The notes beneath the pieces were generated by a model. It had not been told where the DNA came from. It made no database searches and worked only from the letters and a program-made list of their open reading frames with translations. A DNA stretch of 39,951 bases from positions 1-39,951 of the forward strand of contig JAPLQK010000109.1 in NCBI GenBank assembly GCA_026399735.1, read 5' to 3'. Position 1 is the first letter of the stretch. Every line of letters begins with the position of its first letter. A program made the position numbers and the translations under genes. Shown piece by piece: positions 25,857-35,314 of this stretch. The stretch is from Pseudomonadota bacterium (GTDB taxonomy: Bacteria; Pseudomonadota; Gammaproteobacteria; Burkholderiales; Gallionellaceae).

Positions 25857-27012
25857 TTTTTTCGCCTTGATGTTTTTTGCCCTGCAGGGGTGTACGAATG
25901 TGCCTGTGCGCGGAACAGGCGATCTGGGCGTCGTGATAGAGCGCACCACCGGCAGTATCGAAATTATCGAAACCAGCAATCGATCGGTGCTGGGACACGT
26001 TTCCGGTCTGGGAGATCTTTCTCATGCTTCTGTCAATTATTCCCGCGATGGCCGCTATGCCTACGTTTTCGGCAGAGATGGCGGACTGACTAAAGTAGAC
26101 CTGCTGAAAATGTGCGTCGTCAAACGCGTGATGCAGTCCGGCAACAGCATCGGCGGCGCCATTTCGCAGGATGGCCGTCTGGTGGCCGTGGCCAATTACA
26201 CGCCTGGCGGTGTCAAGGTGTTCGATTCCGCAACGCTGGATCTGGTTGCGGATATTCCCGCGCTGGACGCGACGGGCCAACTTTCCAAAGTCGTCGGGCT
26301 GGTGGATGCGCCGGGCAACCGTTTCGTGTGGAGTTTGTTTAATAGCGGCGAGATTTGGGTGGGCGACTTGAAAAATCCGGCACATCCTGTGCTGCAAAAA
26401 TTTACAGGGATTGGCAAAGAACCTTATGACGGCGTAATTACGGCTGATGGCCGCTATTATATGGCTGGTCTGTTCGGCGAGGATGGCCTGGCGCTGCTCG
26501 ATTTGTGGCATCAGGAGGCTGGCGTGAAGCGGGTGCTGAACCATTATGGCCGTGGTGAGCAGAAGTTGCCGGTCTTCAAGATGCCTCACATGGAAGGCTG
26601 GGCGGCAACCGGTAACGAGCTGCTGGTACCGGCGGTGGGACGTCATGAAGTGCTGGTTATCGATGAAAACAACTGGCAGGAAGTGGCGCATATTCCGGTG
26701 CATGGACAACCGGTGTTCGTGGTGGCGCGGCCGGACAATCGCCAGGTATGGGTAAATTTCGCCTTTCCCGATAACGATACCGTACAGGTCATCGATGTGC
26801 CGAGCCGATCGATCGTGCAGACACTCAAACCCGGCAAAGGGGTATTGCATATGGAGTTCACACCGCGCGGCGAATCGGTCTGGGTTTCCGCACGCGACGA
26901 CAACAAACTGACGATCTACGATAGCGAAACATATACCGTGCAAGGCGAACTCACGGCCGACAACCCCAGCGGAATTTTCTTCACGCATCGCGCCAACCGG
27001 ACAGGGTTATGA
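25840..27012 (+). CDS. nirF: Heme d1 biosynthesis protein NirF
   Basis: NirF is a periplasmic propeller protein related to the d1 domain of NirS and required for a late step of heme d1 synthesis. The 390-residue protein has a short lipoprotein-type signal (ALMFFALQGC, Cys at about residue 18), so it is probably tethered to a membrane. Propeller repeats include YSRDGRYAYVFGRDGGLTK, ITADGRYYMAGLFGEDG and MEFTPRGESVWVSARDDNK, close to NirS. The ATG at 25840 overlaps nirC; the upstream open frame is ignored. Its end overlaps the next gene by 4 bases. Confidence 0.93.
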   Translation: MSARISFFALMFFALQGCTNVPVRGTGDLGVVIERTTGSIEIIETSNRSVLGHVSGLGDLSHASVNYSRDGRYAYVFGRDGGLTKVDLLKMCVVKRVMQSGNSIGGAISQDGRLVAVANYTPGGVKVFDSATLDLVADIPALDATGQLSKVVGLVDAPGNRFVWSLFNSGEIWVGDLKNPAHPVLQKFTGIGKEPYDGVITADGRYYMAGLFGEDGLALLDLWHQEAGVKRVLNHYGRGEQKLPVFKMPHMEGWAATGNELLVPAVGRHEVLVIDENNWQEVAHIPVHGQPVFVVARPDNRQVWVNFAFPDNDTVQVIDVPSRSIVQTLKPGKGVLHMEFTPRGESVWVSARDDNKLTIYDSETYTVQGELTADNPSGIFFTHRANRTGL

Positions 27013-28001
27013 ACAAGGTTCTGGAGTCGCATCTGCTCAACGATTATCAGCGTGATTTTCCGCTGGAATCGCACCCTTTCGCCACCATTGCCGCGCGTCT
27101 GGGTGTCGGACAATCTGAGGTGCTGCAAGTATTAAATGACTTGCAGCAGCAAGGCACAATCAGCCGTGTGGGTGCGGTATTTCGTCCGCGCAGCATCGGA
27201 TTCAGTACGCTGGCCGCGTTAGCAGTGGCGGACGGCAAGCTGGAAGAAGTGGCGCAAATGGTCAGCAGTTACACGGAAGTCAACCACAACTACCAGCGGG
27301 AACATCATTACAATTTATGGTTCGTGGCGGCCACCCCGACTGAAGCGGGTTTGCAGCGGGTGTTGAATGAAATAGAGCAACGATCCGGCAGTAAAGTGCT
27401 TGTTTTGCCACTGGTAGAGGACTATCACATCGACTTGGGGTTCGATATGACGGGCTGTAAAACCAAGAGCGCGACTTTCATCGAGAGTCATACCGGTGTG
27501 CCGAGCCAGCCCTATTTGCCGGGCGAACAGGAGAATCGCCTGATTGCCGCCATACAATCCGGGCTGCCGCTGGTTGAACGCCCTTTCAGTGCGGTGGGGA
27601 ATGCGCTGGGTCAGTCCGAAACGGAGGTTATTGACGGAATTGAAAACCTGATTCGGCTGGGCGTAATTAAACGCATCGGGGTGATCGTTCGCCATCACGA
27701 ACTGGGTTATCGCGCCAACGCCATGGTGGTGTGGGACATTGCTGATGATGAGGTCAGACGGCAAGGTTCCTGTCTGGGTCAGCTGGAGTTTGTCACGCTG
27801 TGTTACCGTCGTCCCAGACGCTTGCCTGACTGGCGCTACAACCTGTTTTGCATGATACACGGACACGACCGTGAGGAAGTTATGGCGCGGGTTGATGAGA
27901 TGCGTCAGGGATGCGGCCTGCAAAATACAGCTTATGAGGTGCTGTTCAGCACCCGCCGCTTCAAACAATGCGGCGCACGATATGCGCGGGCGGCAGTCTG
28001 A
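27009..28001 (+). CDS. nirDL: NirD-NirL fusion, siroheme decarboxylase (Lrp-like)
   Basis: The NirDLGH proteins decarboxylate siroheme to didecarboxysiroheme during heme d1 synthesis in the cytoplasm. This 330-residue protein is two AsnC/Lrp-like units in tandem. The N-terminal unit (1-150) has a winged helix and the motif VNHNYQREHHYNLWFV; the C-terminal unit (175-330) has VTLCYRRPRRLPDWRYNLFCMIHG. These correspond to NirD- and NirL/H-type chains. A linker at about 155-170 joins them. The fused form is known in several denitrifiers. It overlaps nirF by 4 bases and nirG by 1 base (TGATG). Confidence 0.92.
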   Translation: MNKVLESHLLNDYQRDFPLESHPFATIAARLGVGQSEVLQVLNDLQQQGTISRVGAVFRPRSIGFSTLAALAVADGKLEEVAQMVSSYTEVNHNYQREHHYNLWFVAATPTEAGLQRVLNEIEQRSGSKVLVLPLVEDYHIDLGFDMTGCKTKSATFIESHTGVPSQPYLPGEQENRLIAAIQSGLPLVERPFSAVGNALGQSETEVIDGIENLIRLGVIKRIGVIVRHHELGYRANAMVVWDIADDEVRRQGSCLGQLEFVTLCYRRPRRLPDWRYNLFCMIHGHDREEVMARVDEMRQGCGLQNTAYEVLFSTRRFKQCGARYARAAV

Positions 28002-28444
28002 TGGATCAACTTGACCGGGCCATCATCAACCAGTTGCAGGGGGATTTTCCCGTCAGCGACGCGCCTTATGCCGAGGTGGCGCAGCGCCTGGGCACCGATG
28101 AGGGAGAATTGCTGGCGCGCATCAAACAACTACTTGCCGACAAGGTGTTGACCCGTTTTGGCCCCATGTACCATGCCGAGCGCCTGGGTGGCGGTTTGAG
28201 TCTCGCGGCGATGAAAATCCCGGCGGAGGAATTCGAACGCGTGGCCGTGATCGTCAATCAAATGCCTGAGGTGGCGCACAATTACGCCCGCGACCATGCG
28301 CTTAACATGTGGTTTGTGCTGGCAACCGAAACGCCGCAAGGGTTGCCCGAAGTACTTGAAAAAATTGAGCATCAAACCGGATATGAAGTTTATAACATGC
28401 CGAAAATAAAGGAATATTTCGTCGAGTTGAAGTTGCAGGTATAA
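28001..28444 (+). CDS. nirG: Siroheme decarboxylase subunit NirG
   Basis: This 147-residue Lrp-like protein has a winged helix N-terminus (MDQLDRAIINQLQGDFPVS) and VAHNYARDHALNMWFVLATE, the D/G-type active-site motif with a conserved His and Arg. It probably forms a complex with NirDL and NirH to remove acetate side chains from siroheme. Its ATG overlaps the nirDL stop by one base. A palindromic repeat element begins 16 bases after its end, separating it from nirH. Confidence 0.9.
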   Translation: MDQLDRAIINQLQGDFPVSDAPYAEVAQRLGTDEGELLARIKQLLADKVLTRFGPMYHAERLGGGLSLAAMKIPAEEFERVAVIVNQMPEVAHNYARDHALNMWFVLATETPQGLPEVLEKIEHQTGYEVYNMPKIKEYFVELKLQV

Positions 28445-28460
28445 CGCTGCCGATGGAGGC

Positions 28461-28569
28461 CGTCATTGCGAGCGAAGTGAAGCAATCCAGTCAATCGAAA
28501 GGGCTTTTAAATAAACGCATCTGGATTGCCGCGTCCCGCCACGATTCTCTCGCGGTCCTCGCAATGACG
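28461..28569. repeat. Interspersed palindromic repeat element between nirG and nirH
   Basis: The 109-base element has perfect 12-base inverted ends (CGTCATTGCGAG at 28461-28472 and CTCGCAATGACG at 28558-28569) and an inner pair GCAATCCAG / CTGGATTGC. The CGTCATTGCGAGCGAAG...GCAATCCAG layout is a widespread noncoding repeat type in proteobacterial genomes. It would fold into a hairpin in the nir mRNA. It is inserted between two genes whose products act together. Confidence 0.85.
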
Positions 28570-28611
28570 TGCGCTGAACATTGTGGTTAATCAGGACAAG
28601 AAATCATACCC

Positions 28612-29085
28612 ATGGACGCTATCGATCGAGCCATTATTCTCGCCACACAGGAAGGTCTGCCGCTGGTTCCGCAGCCTTATCACGCCGTAGCCCAACAGGT
28701 CGGCATCACACCCGCCGACGTGATGGCGCGGATGCGAGTCATGCTGGAGGACGGCGTGATTCGCCGCATCGGAGCCGTACCGAATCATTATGCGCTGGGC
28801 TATAAGGCCAATGGGATGACGGTGTGGGATGTGGCCGATCAGCGCATCGACGAACTGGGTGAACTTATCGGAAAACTGGATTTTGTCAGTCATTGCTACC
28901 AGCGTCCGCGTCATCTGCCTGACTGGCGTTACAACCTGTTTGCCATGGTGCATGGTCACGATCGCGCAGAAACAGCGCAGAAGGCTGCGCTGATCGCCGA
29001 GCTTCTGGGAGACGCCTGCCGCGCCCATGAAATACTCTACAGCACCCGCATCCTGAAAAAAACCGGCTTGCGCATTTCCGGTTAA
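28612..29085 (+). CDS. nirH: Siroheme decarboxylase subunit NirH
   Basis: The 157-residue Lrp-like protein starts MDAIDRAIILATQEGLPLV and carries the L/H-type motif VSHCYQRPRHLPDWRYNLFAMVHGHDR. It closely resembles the C-terminal half of NirDL, indicating duplication within the cluster. It is displaced from nirG by the palindromic repeat (167-base gap), whereas earlier genes overlap. It is followed by an FNR-type box for nirJ. Confidence 0.92.
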   Translation: MDAIDRAIILATQEGLPLVPQPYHAVAQQVGITPADVMARMRVMLEDGVIRRIGAVPNHYALGYKANGMTVWDVADQRIDELGELIGKLDFVSHCYQRPRHLPDWRYNLFAMVHGHDRAETAQKAALIAELLGDACRAHEILYSTRILKKTGLRISG

Positions 29086-29097
29086 AATCTGTCTTCC

Positions 29098-29139
29098 TTG
29101 ATTTGAATCATTCACGCACCGGTTGAATTCGGATAAATT
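29098..29139 (+). promoter_or_regulatory. FNR/DNR-type box and -10 before nirJ
   Basis: TTGATTTGAATCAT (29098-29111) matches TTGAT-N4-ATCAA except for the last base. TAAATT (29134-29139) starts 22 bases after the box, the same spacing as at nirS and napF. It indicates a second regulated promoter for nirJ-nirN. Confidence 0.75.
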
Positions 29140-29182
29140 GATACCAGCGTTATTTATTCGTACCTATTTTCAGGAGGTTTCC

Positions 29183-30352
29183 TTGTTTCGCATCTCCCAG
29201 TTTATGCAGGAAATCGCTCATCCCACCCCGCTCGGGTCAAAGCGCAATCCGCCGGGGCCCGTGGTGATCTGGAACCTGATACGACGCTGCAACCTGACCT
29301 GCAAGCACTGCTACTCGATTTCTGCCGACAAGGATTTTTCCGGCGAATTGTCCAGCAACGAAGTGTACGCCGTGATGGACGATCTGAAGCGCTTTCGCGT
29401 CCCGGTGTTAATTCTTTCCGGCGGTGAACCGCTGATGCGGACGGATATTTTTGAAGTCGCGCACCACGCAAAAAAAATGGGGTTCTATGTCGGACTGTCA
29501 ACCAACGGCACGCTGATCGACGAGGGCAATATCGAGCAAATCGCCGCCGTCGGATTTGATTATCTCGGTGTCAGCCTGGACGGCATCGCGGCAACCCACG
29601 ACAAATTTCGCCGCATGGAAGGGGCCTTCGAGAAATCCATGCAGGGTATCCGGCTTTGCAAAGCGCGCGGCATCAAGGTCGGCATCCGTTTTACGCTGAC
29701 TCAGGACAATGCACAGGATTTACCGGCTTTATTGCAGCTGATGGAGCACGAAGGTCTGGACAAGTTTTACCTGTCCCATCTGAACTATGCCGGGCGCGGC
29801 AACAAGAACCGCCGGGATGATGCTTTTCATCAGACTACGCGTGCGGCGATGGACTTGTTATTTGATACCTGCTGGCGCGCTCAGCAGGCGGGCAAAATAA
29901 CGGAATTCGTCACCGGAAATAACGATGCGGACGGCGTGTATCTGTTGTTGTGGGTGAGAAAAAACTATCCGCATCTGGAAAGCCATATCCGCGCCAAACT
30001 TGAACAGTGGGGCGGCAATTCGTCCGGTGTCAACGTGGCCAATATCGACAATCTGGGCAACGTTCATCCCGACACCATGTGGTGGAATTACACACTGGGC
30101 AATGTGCGGGATCGGCTCTTTTCAGATATCTGGATGGATGTCTCTGACCCCATCATGGCAGGGTTGAAGGCACAGCACCGAGGCGTGACGGGGCGCTGCG
30201 CGGTGTGTGATTATTTCGCGATCTGCGGCGGAAATACCCGGGTGCGTGCCTGGCAGGTGACGGGCGATCCGTGGGCGGAAGACCCGGCATGTTATCTGTC
30301 CGATGAGGAAATCGGCGCGGTAAAGCTGGTAGCAGAGGAGCAGTCGAGATGA
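29183..30352 (+). CDS. nirJ: Heme d1 biosynthesis radical SAM protein NirJ
   Basis: NirJ converts didecarboxysiroheme toward heme d1 by radical removal of two propionates. The 389-residue protein has the radical SAM cluster motif CNLTCKHC (Cys36, 40, 43), SGGEPLMR, and a C-terminal auxiliary cluster region with CAVCDYFAICGG and PACY (SPASM-like). Translation most likely starts at TTG 29183 behind a perfect AGGAGG; the upstream ATG in frame (29123) would add 20 unconserved residues and precede the predicted -10. It overlaps nirN by 4 bases. Confidence 0.95.
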   Translation: MFRISQFMQEIAHPTPLGSKRNPPGPVVIWNLIRRCNLTCKHCYSISADKDFSGELSSNEVYAVMDDLKRFRVPVLILSGGEPLMRTDIFEVAHHAKKMGFYVGLSTNGTLIDEGNIEQIAAVGFDYLGVSLDGIAATHDKFRRMEGAFEKSMQGIRLCKARGIKVGIRFTLTQDNAQDLPALLQLMEHEGLDKFYLSHLNYAGRGNKNRRDDAFHQTTRAAMDLLFDTCWRAQQAGKITEFVTGNNDADGVYLLLWVRKNYPHLESHIRAKLEQWGGNSSGVNVANIDNLGNVHPDTMWWNYTLGNVRDRLFSDIWMDVSDPIMAGLKAQHRGVTGRCAVCDYFAICGGNTRVRAWQVTGDPWAEDPACYLSDEEIGAVKLVAEEQSR

Positions 30353-31890
30353 AATGGATACTTGCCTGCTGTGTGTTTCTTGCGTCGGCAGCGCAGGCCG
30401 CTGAGCCTGTCGAAAAACTTTATGCCACGCATTGCGCCTCCTGTCACGGCGCCGACCGACTGGGTGGCGCAGGTCCTGCGCTGTTGCCGGAAAACCTCGA
30501 ACGCCTGCGACGCCCGGATGCTTCAAAGACGATCGCCGAGGGGCGAGCCGCAAGTCAGATGGCAGGTTTTGCCGACAAACTCTCCAAAGATGAAATTGAA
30601 GCGCTGGTTGTTTTTATCTACGCCGCTTTGCCGCAAACGCCGGTATGGGGCGAAAAGGAAATTTCCGCTTCACATATTCAATACGGTGAGCTTGGCAGCT
30701 TGTCCGACAAGCCGATCTTTAAGGCCGACCCGCTGAATCTTTTTGTCGTTGTCGAATTGGGCGACCATCATGCCACTATTCTGGACGGCGATAAGTTCGA
30801 GCCTGTCATCCGTTTTCCTACGCGCTTTGCGCTGCATGGCGGACCTAAATTCTCGCCGGACGGTCGCTATGTGTATTTTGCCTCGCGCGACGGCTGGATC
30901 AGCAAATTTGATATTTATAACCTTAAAATCGTCGCGGAAACCCGCGCGGGAATCAATAGCCGGAATCTGGCGGTTTCCGGTGACGGCAAGACGATATTAG
31001 TCGGCAATTATTTGCCACATACGCTGGTTTTGTTGAATGCAGATGATCTTTCGCTGATTAAAATCATCGAGGCGGTGGGACAAAATGGCAAGAGTTCGCG
31101 CGTTTCTGCCGTGTATCAGGCGGAACCGCGCGGCAGTTTTATCGCGGCGCTGAAGGATGTCAAAGAGGTGTGGGAAATCTCCTGCGCCGTGCAGAAAAGC
31201 AACTGGCAGCAAAGCTTTGATCCCGCATCGGCTGACATGGTGGTTCGGGAGCGCACCTTCCCGGTGCGGCGCATCGCAGTGGATGACTATCTGGACGATT
31301 TCTTTTTTGATCAGTCTTATCAACACCTTATCAGCACTGCGCGCGAGGGTAAAAAAGGTCATGTGCTGGATCTGGATACGGGGAAAAAAGTAGCCGATCT
31401 GGATGTGCCCGGTATGCCGCACCTGGGTTCCGGCATCACCTGGAATTACCAGGGGCATCCGGTGATGGCGACGCCGAACACGAAAGAGGGCCTGGTCACC
31501 GTGATCGACATGCAAACCTGGCAAACCGTCAAACAGATCCAAACGCCGGGCCCGGGATTTTTCATGCGCAGCCATGAGAATACGCGTTATGCCTGGACTG
31601 ACGGTTTTGCAACCGGCAATCCCCAGAGTCGCGACACGATGACGCTGATAGATAAAAATACATTGGAAGTCGCGCATATCTTGCGTCCTGAGCCCGGCAA
31701 AACGGCCGCTCATGTGGAATTCACCCGCGACGGGAAATATGCCCTGGTCAGCATCTGGGAGATGGACGGCGCGCTGGTGATTTACGATACGGAAACGCTC
31801 AAGGAAGTGAAGCGTATTCCGATGAAGAAGCCCTCCGGCAAGTATAACGTCTACAATAAAATTACCCGCTCTGCCGGCACCAGCCACTGA
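30349..31890 (+). CDS. nirN: Dihydro-heme d1 dehydrogenase NirN
   Basis: NirN is a periplasmic NirS paralogue that introduces the acrylate double bond in the last step of heme d1 formation. The 513-residue protein has a Sec signal peptide (cleaved after AQA, about residue 17), one heme c motif CASCH and a C-terminal beta-propeller domain with SPDGRYVYFASRDGWISK and KKPSGKYNVYNKI, the NirN version of the NirS tail. The ATG overlaps nirJ by 4 bases. The nap operon follows on the same strand after its own box. Confidence 0.94.
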   Translation: MKWILACCVFLASAAQAAEPVEKLYATHCASCHGADRLGGAGPALLPENLERLRRPDASKTIAEGRAASQMAGFADKLSKDEIEALVVFIYAALPQTPVWGEKEISASHIQYGELGSLSDKPIFKADPLNLFVVVELGDHHATILDGDKFEPVIRFPTRFALHGGPKFSPDGRYVYFASRDGWISKFDIYNLKIVAETRAGINSRNLAVSGDGKTILVGNYLPHTLVLLNADDLSLIKIIEAVGQNGKSSRVSAVYQAEPRGSFIAALKDVKEVWEISCAVQKSNWQQSFDPASADMVVRERTFPVRRIAVDDYLDDFFFDQSYQHLISTAREGKKGHVLDLDTGKKVADLDVPGMPHLGSGITWNYQGHPVMATPNTKEGLVTVIDMQTWQTVKQIQTPGPGFFMRSHENTRYAWTDGFATGNPQSRDTMTLIDKNTLEVAHILRPEPGKTAAHVEFTRDGKYALVSIWEMDGALVIYDTETLKEVKRIPMKKPSGKYNVYNKITRSAGTSH

Positions 31891-31948
31891 CTTTGCCCGT
31901 ACCGGGTTTGTTCGCCGCCGCAAAACTTCTTGCGCAAATGTGTTTTTC

Positions 31949-31990
31949 TTGATCCTGATCAATTCATGCGGTTCGTTACAGGATTACATT
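31949..31990 (+). promoter_or_regulatory. FNR/DNR-type box and -10 of the nap operon
   Basis: TTGATCCTGATCAA (31949-31962) is a perfect TTGAT-N4-ATCAA site. TACATT (31985-31990) starts 22 bases after it, giving a class II promoter about 25 bases before the expected napF leader and 58 bases before the napF ATG. Confidence 0.88.
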
Positions 31991-32020
31991 GCTCACTATC
32001 GTTTCAAGTGGAGAAACAGC

Positions 32021-32515
32021 ATGAACCCATCGCGCCGCAGTTTTCTGCGTGGACGCTCAGAGCGTGGCGGGATGCTTGCACGTCCACCCTGGAGTCTGCC
32101 TGAAGCGCTGTTTACCGAACTCTGTACGCGCTGCGGTGACTGCATCGAACATTGCGATGCCAAAATCCTGCATAAAGGTGACGGCGGGTTTCCAAAAATA
32201 TCTTTTGATTCAAATGGTTGCAGTTTCTGCAAAAAGTGTGTGCAGGTATGCAAGAGTGGCGCGCTCAGTTCGGCTGTGACACCGTGGCAGCTCAAGGCCG
32301 TGATCGGCTCTGCCTGTCTGGCACGAAATAAGGTGATTTGCCGTACCTGCGGCGAGCGCTGCGAAGCGGGCGCCTTGAGCTTCCGTCCGACACAGGGCGG
32401 CGTGGCCACACCGCAACTCGATCTTAATCTGTGTACTGGTTGCGGCGCCTGTGTGGCGGATTGTCCCGGTCACGCCATTTCGCTCAGCGACAACTTCGAA
32501 GAGGTGTTTGCATGA
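32021..32515 (+). CDS. napF: NapF, cytoplasmic Fe-S accessory protein for NapA
   Basis: This 164-residue protein has four cysteine clusters: CTRCGDCIEHC, CSFCKKCVQVC, CRTCGERC and CTGCGACVADC, sufficient for three or four [4Fe-4S] clusters. NapF interacts with NapA in the cytoplasm during maturation. The N-terminal SRRSFLRGR resembles a Tat motif, but NapF is not normally exported. GTGGAG precedes the ATG at 32021. It overlaps napD by 4 bases. Confidence 0.92.
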   Translation: MNPSRRSFLRGRSERGGMLARPPWSLPEALFTELCTRCGDCIEHCDAKILHKGDGGFPKISFDSNGCSFCKKCVQVCKSGALSSAVTPWQLKAVIGSACLARNKVICRTCGERCEAGALSFRPTQGGVATPQLDLNLCTGCGACVADCPGHAISLSDNFEEVFA

Positions 32516-32751
32516 ATATCGCCAGTTTAGTGCTGCGCGCACATCCTGAACGGCTAGCCGGCATCCAGCTTGCCGTCTGCGCTATTCCCGGTTCCGAAGT
32601 TCACGCGGTAAGCCATGAAGACGGTCGCATGATTGTGACCGTGGAAGACACCCCGGATCAGTCTTGCGCGGATGGACTGATGAAACTACAACAACTCGAC
32701 CACGTGATGTCCATCACGCTGGCCTACGAACATTCCGAATCAGACAGTTAA
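32512..32751 (+). CDS. napD: NapD, Tat-signal chaperone for NapA
   Basis: This 79-residue ferredoxin-fold chaperone binds the twin-arginine signal of NapA until the molybdenum cofactor is loaded. Family features are the N-terminal IASLVLRAHPERL, IPGSEVHAVSHEDGRMIVTVE and a C-terminal MSITLAYEH. The ATG overlaps the napF stop by 4 bases, and napA begins 12 bases downstream. The reading frame before 32512 is not used. Confidence 0.92.
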   Translation: MNIASLVLRAHPERLAGIQLAVCAIPGSEVHAVSHEDGRMIVTVEDTPDQSCADGLMKLQQLDHVMSITLAYEHSESDS

Positions 32752-32763
32752 GGAGATGCCATC

Positions 32764-35304
32764 ATGACTATGAATCGACGCGACTTTATCAAGGTTAACG
32801 CTATCGCAGCCGCCGCTGCCAGCGCGGGTATTTCGATGCCGGCCATTGCCGCCCGGGCACAGGCTGCAGCGACGGATATTCGTTGGGACAAGGCGGCGTG
32901 CCGTTTCTGCGGTACGGGTTGTTCGGTATTGATCGGCACCCAGAACGGCCGTGTCGTCGCGACTCAGGGCGACCCGGATGCGCCCGTCAATCGCGGTCTC
33001 AATTGCATCAAGGGTTATTTCCTGTCCAAAATCATGTACGGTGCGGATCGCCTCACCCAACCGTTGTTGCGCAAGAAAAACGGCGTATATGACAAGAACG
33101 GTGAGTTTACTCCCGTTTCCTGGGATGAAGCTTTCGGCGTCATGGCGCAAAAGTGGAAGGAAACCCTGAAAAAGGATGGTCCTGCCGGTATCGGCATGTT
33201 CGGCTCGGGGCAGTGGACCATCTGGGAAGGTTACGCCGCCAGCAAGCTGATGAAAGCGGGGTTTCGCTCCAATAATCTGGACCCTAACGCACGTCACTGC
33301 ATGGCGTCGGCTGTGGCAGGATTTATGCGCACCTTCGGGATTGATGAGCCGATGGGCTGCTACGACGATATCGAAAACGCCGATGCCTTCGTGCTATGGG
33401 GTTCCAATATGGCCGAGATGCACCCGATTTTGTGGTCGCGCATCACCGACCGGCGGCTCACCCATCCCGACGCTGAAGTGCACGTGCTGTCGACCTTTGA
33501 GCACCGCTCCTTTGATCTGGCTGACAACGGCATGATCTTTGTTCCACAGACCGATCTGGCCATCCTGAACTACATCTGTAACCATATCATCCAGAGCGGT
33601 CACGTCAATGCCGATTTCGTCAAGGAACACATCAACTTCAAGATCGGTGAAACCGACATCGGTTACGGCCTGCGCCCGGGCAATGCGCTGGAGAAGGACG
33701 CGCAGTTCAACGGTTACCCCGGCGCGGACGGCAAGCCGAAGCACAATCCGAATGACGCCAGAGACAGCAATTTCGAGGAATTCAAAAAATTCGTATCCGA
33801 ATATACGCTGGAAAAAGTCTCCAAGCTTTCGGGCGTGCCTGCAGCCAATCTCAAACGTCTGGCCGAGCTGTATGCGGATCCTGCGAAAAAGATCGTGTCT
33901 TTCTGGACCATGGGGTTCAATCAGCACACGCGCGGGAGTTGGGCTAACAATATGATTTATAACGTACATTTACTGACCGGGAAAATATCGGAACCGGGGA
34001 ACGGCCCGTTCTCGCTCACCGGACAGCCTTCTGCCTGCGGTACGGCGCGCGAAGTGGGGACTTTTTCTCATCGCCTGCCCGCCGACATGATGGTGGCTAA
34101 CCCCGAGCATCGCAAGCATGCCGAGGAAATCTGGCAGCTGCCGGAAGGCACCATACCCGACAAGATCGGGTTGCACGCGGTGGCGCAGAGTCGTGCGCTC
34201 AAGGATGGCAAGCTCAAGTGCTACTGGACGCAGACCACCAACAACATGCAGGCCGGCCCCAATATTAACGGCGAAATCTATCCGGGCTGGCGCAATCCTG
34301 ACACTTTCATCGTGGTGTCCGATGTCTATCCGACGGTTTCCGCGATGTCGGCCGATTTGATCCTGCCGGCGGCGATGTGGGTGGAAAAGGAGGGCGCTTT
34401 TGGCAACGCCGAGCGCCGTACCCAGTTTTGGCGCCAGCAAGTCAAGTCTCCGGGCGAATCGCGTTCCGACCTGTGGCAGTTGATGGAGTTTTCCAAACAC
34501 TTCAAGGTTGAAGAAGTCTGGCCTGCCGAGCTGATCGACAAGAAACCGCAGTACAAGGGCAAAACCCTATTCGACGTATTGTACAAAAATGGCGAGGTCA
34601 ACAAATTCCCGCTGGCGGAACTCAAAACGGTCAACGAACACGCCATCAAGAACTACCGTAACGACGAATCGGATGCCTACGGCTTTTATGTCCAGAAAGG
34701 GCTGTTCGAGGAATATGCGCGGTTTGGCCGCGGACACGGACACGATCTGGCACTGTTCGATATCTATCATAAGGCGCGCGGCCTGCGCTGGCCGGTGGTG
34801 GATGGCAAGGAAACGCTGTGGCGTTACCGCGAGGGTTTCGACCCTTATGTAAAGAAGGGCGAGGGCATCAAGTTTTACGGTCACAAGGACGGAAAAGCGG
34901 TGATTTTCGCGCTGCCCTACCAGAATCCGCCCGAAATGCCGGACAAGGATTTCGACCTGTGGCTGTGTACCGGTCGCGTGCTGGAACACTGGCACACCGG
35001 TTCGATGACGCAACGCGTACCGGAACTGCACCGTGCCGTGCCTGAAGCGCAGGTGTTCATGCATCCTGAAGATGCGACGAAACGCGGTCTGCAACGCGGC
35101 ATGCTGGTGACGGTTGCCTCGCGCCGTGGCGAAATCCGTGCGCGTATCGAAACCCGTGGCCGCAACAAGCCGCCGCTCGGTCTGATATTCGTACCGTTCT
35201 TCGATGAAATGAAGCTGGTGAACAAACTCACCCTTGATGCCACTTGTCCGATTTCGAAACAAACCGACTTCAAGAAGTGTGCTGTCAAGGTCACCAAGGC
35301 GTAA
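32764..35304 (+). CDS. napA: Periplasmic nitrate reductase catalytic subunit NapA
   Basis: NapA reduces nitrate to nitrite in the periplasm with a bis-MGD molybdenum cofactor. The 846-residue precursor has a Tat signal (NRRDFIK, cleaved near AARA), a [4Fe-4S] cluster bound by Cys46, Cys49, Cys53 and Cys81 (CRFCGTGC...CIKG), and the Mo ligand Cys179 in NARHCMAS. Later conserved regions include [45 protein letters not shown] and the C-terminal [21 protein letters not shown] precedes the ATG. Full length and apparently functional. Confidence 0.98.
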   Translation: MTMNRRDFIKVNAIAAAAASAGISMPAIAARAQAAATDIRWDKAACRFCGTGCSVLIGTQNGRVVATQGDPDAPVNRGLNCIKGYFLSKIMYGADRLTQPLLRKKNGVYDKNGEFTPVSWDEAFGVMAQKWKETLKKDGPAGIGMFGSGQWTIWEGYAASKLMKAGFRSNNLDPNARHCMASAVAGFMRTFGIDEPMGCYDDIENADAFVLWGSNMAEMHPILWSRITDRRLTHPDAEVHVLSTFEHRSFDLADNGMIFVPQTDLAILNYICNHIIQSGHVNADFVKEHINFKIGETDIGYGLRPGNALEKDAQFNGYPGADGKPKHNPNDARDSNFEEFKKFVSEYTLEKVSKLSGVPAANLKRLAELYADPAKKIVSFWTMGFNQHTRGSWANNMIYNVHLLTGKISEPGNGPFSLTGQPSACGTAREVGTFSHRLPADMMVANPEHRKHAEEIWQLPEGTIPDKIGLHAVAQSRALKDGKLKCYWTQTTNNMQAGPNINGEIYPGWRNPDTFIVVSDVYPTVSAMSADLILPAAMWVEKEGAFGNAERRTQFWRQQVKSPGESRSDLWQLMEFSKHFKVEEVWPAELIDKKPQYKGKTLFDVLYKNGEVNKFPLAELKTVNEHAIKNYRNDESDAYGFYVQKGLFEEYARFGRGHGHDLALFDIYHKARGLRWPVVDGKETLWRYREGFDPYVKKGEGIKFYGHKDGKAVIFALPYQNPPEMPDKDFDLWLCTGRVLEHWHTGSMTQRVPELHRAVPEAQVFMHPEDATKRGLQRGMLVTVASRRGEIRARIETRGRNKPPLGLIFVPFFDEMKLVNKLTLDATCPISKQTDFKKCAVKVTKA

Positions 35305-35314
35305 GGGGTGAGGT

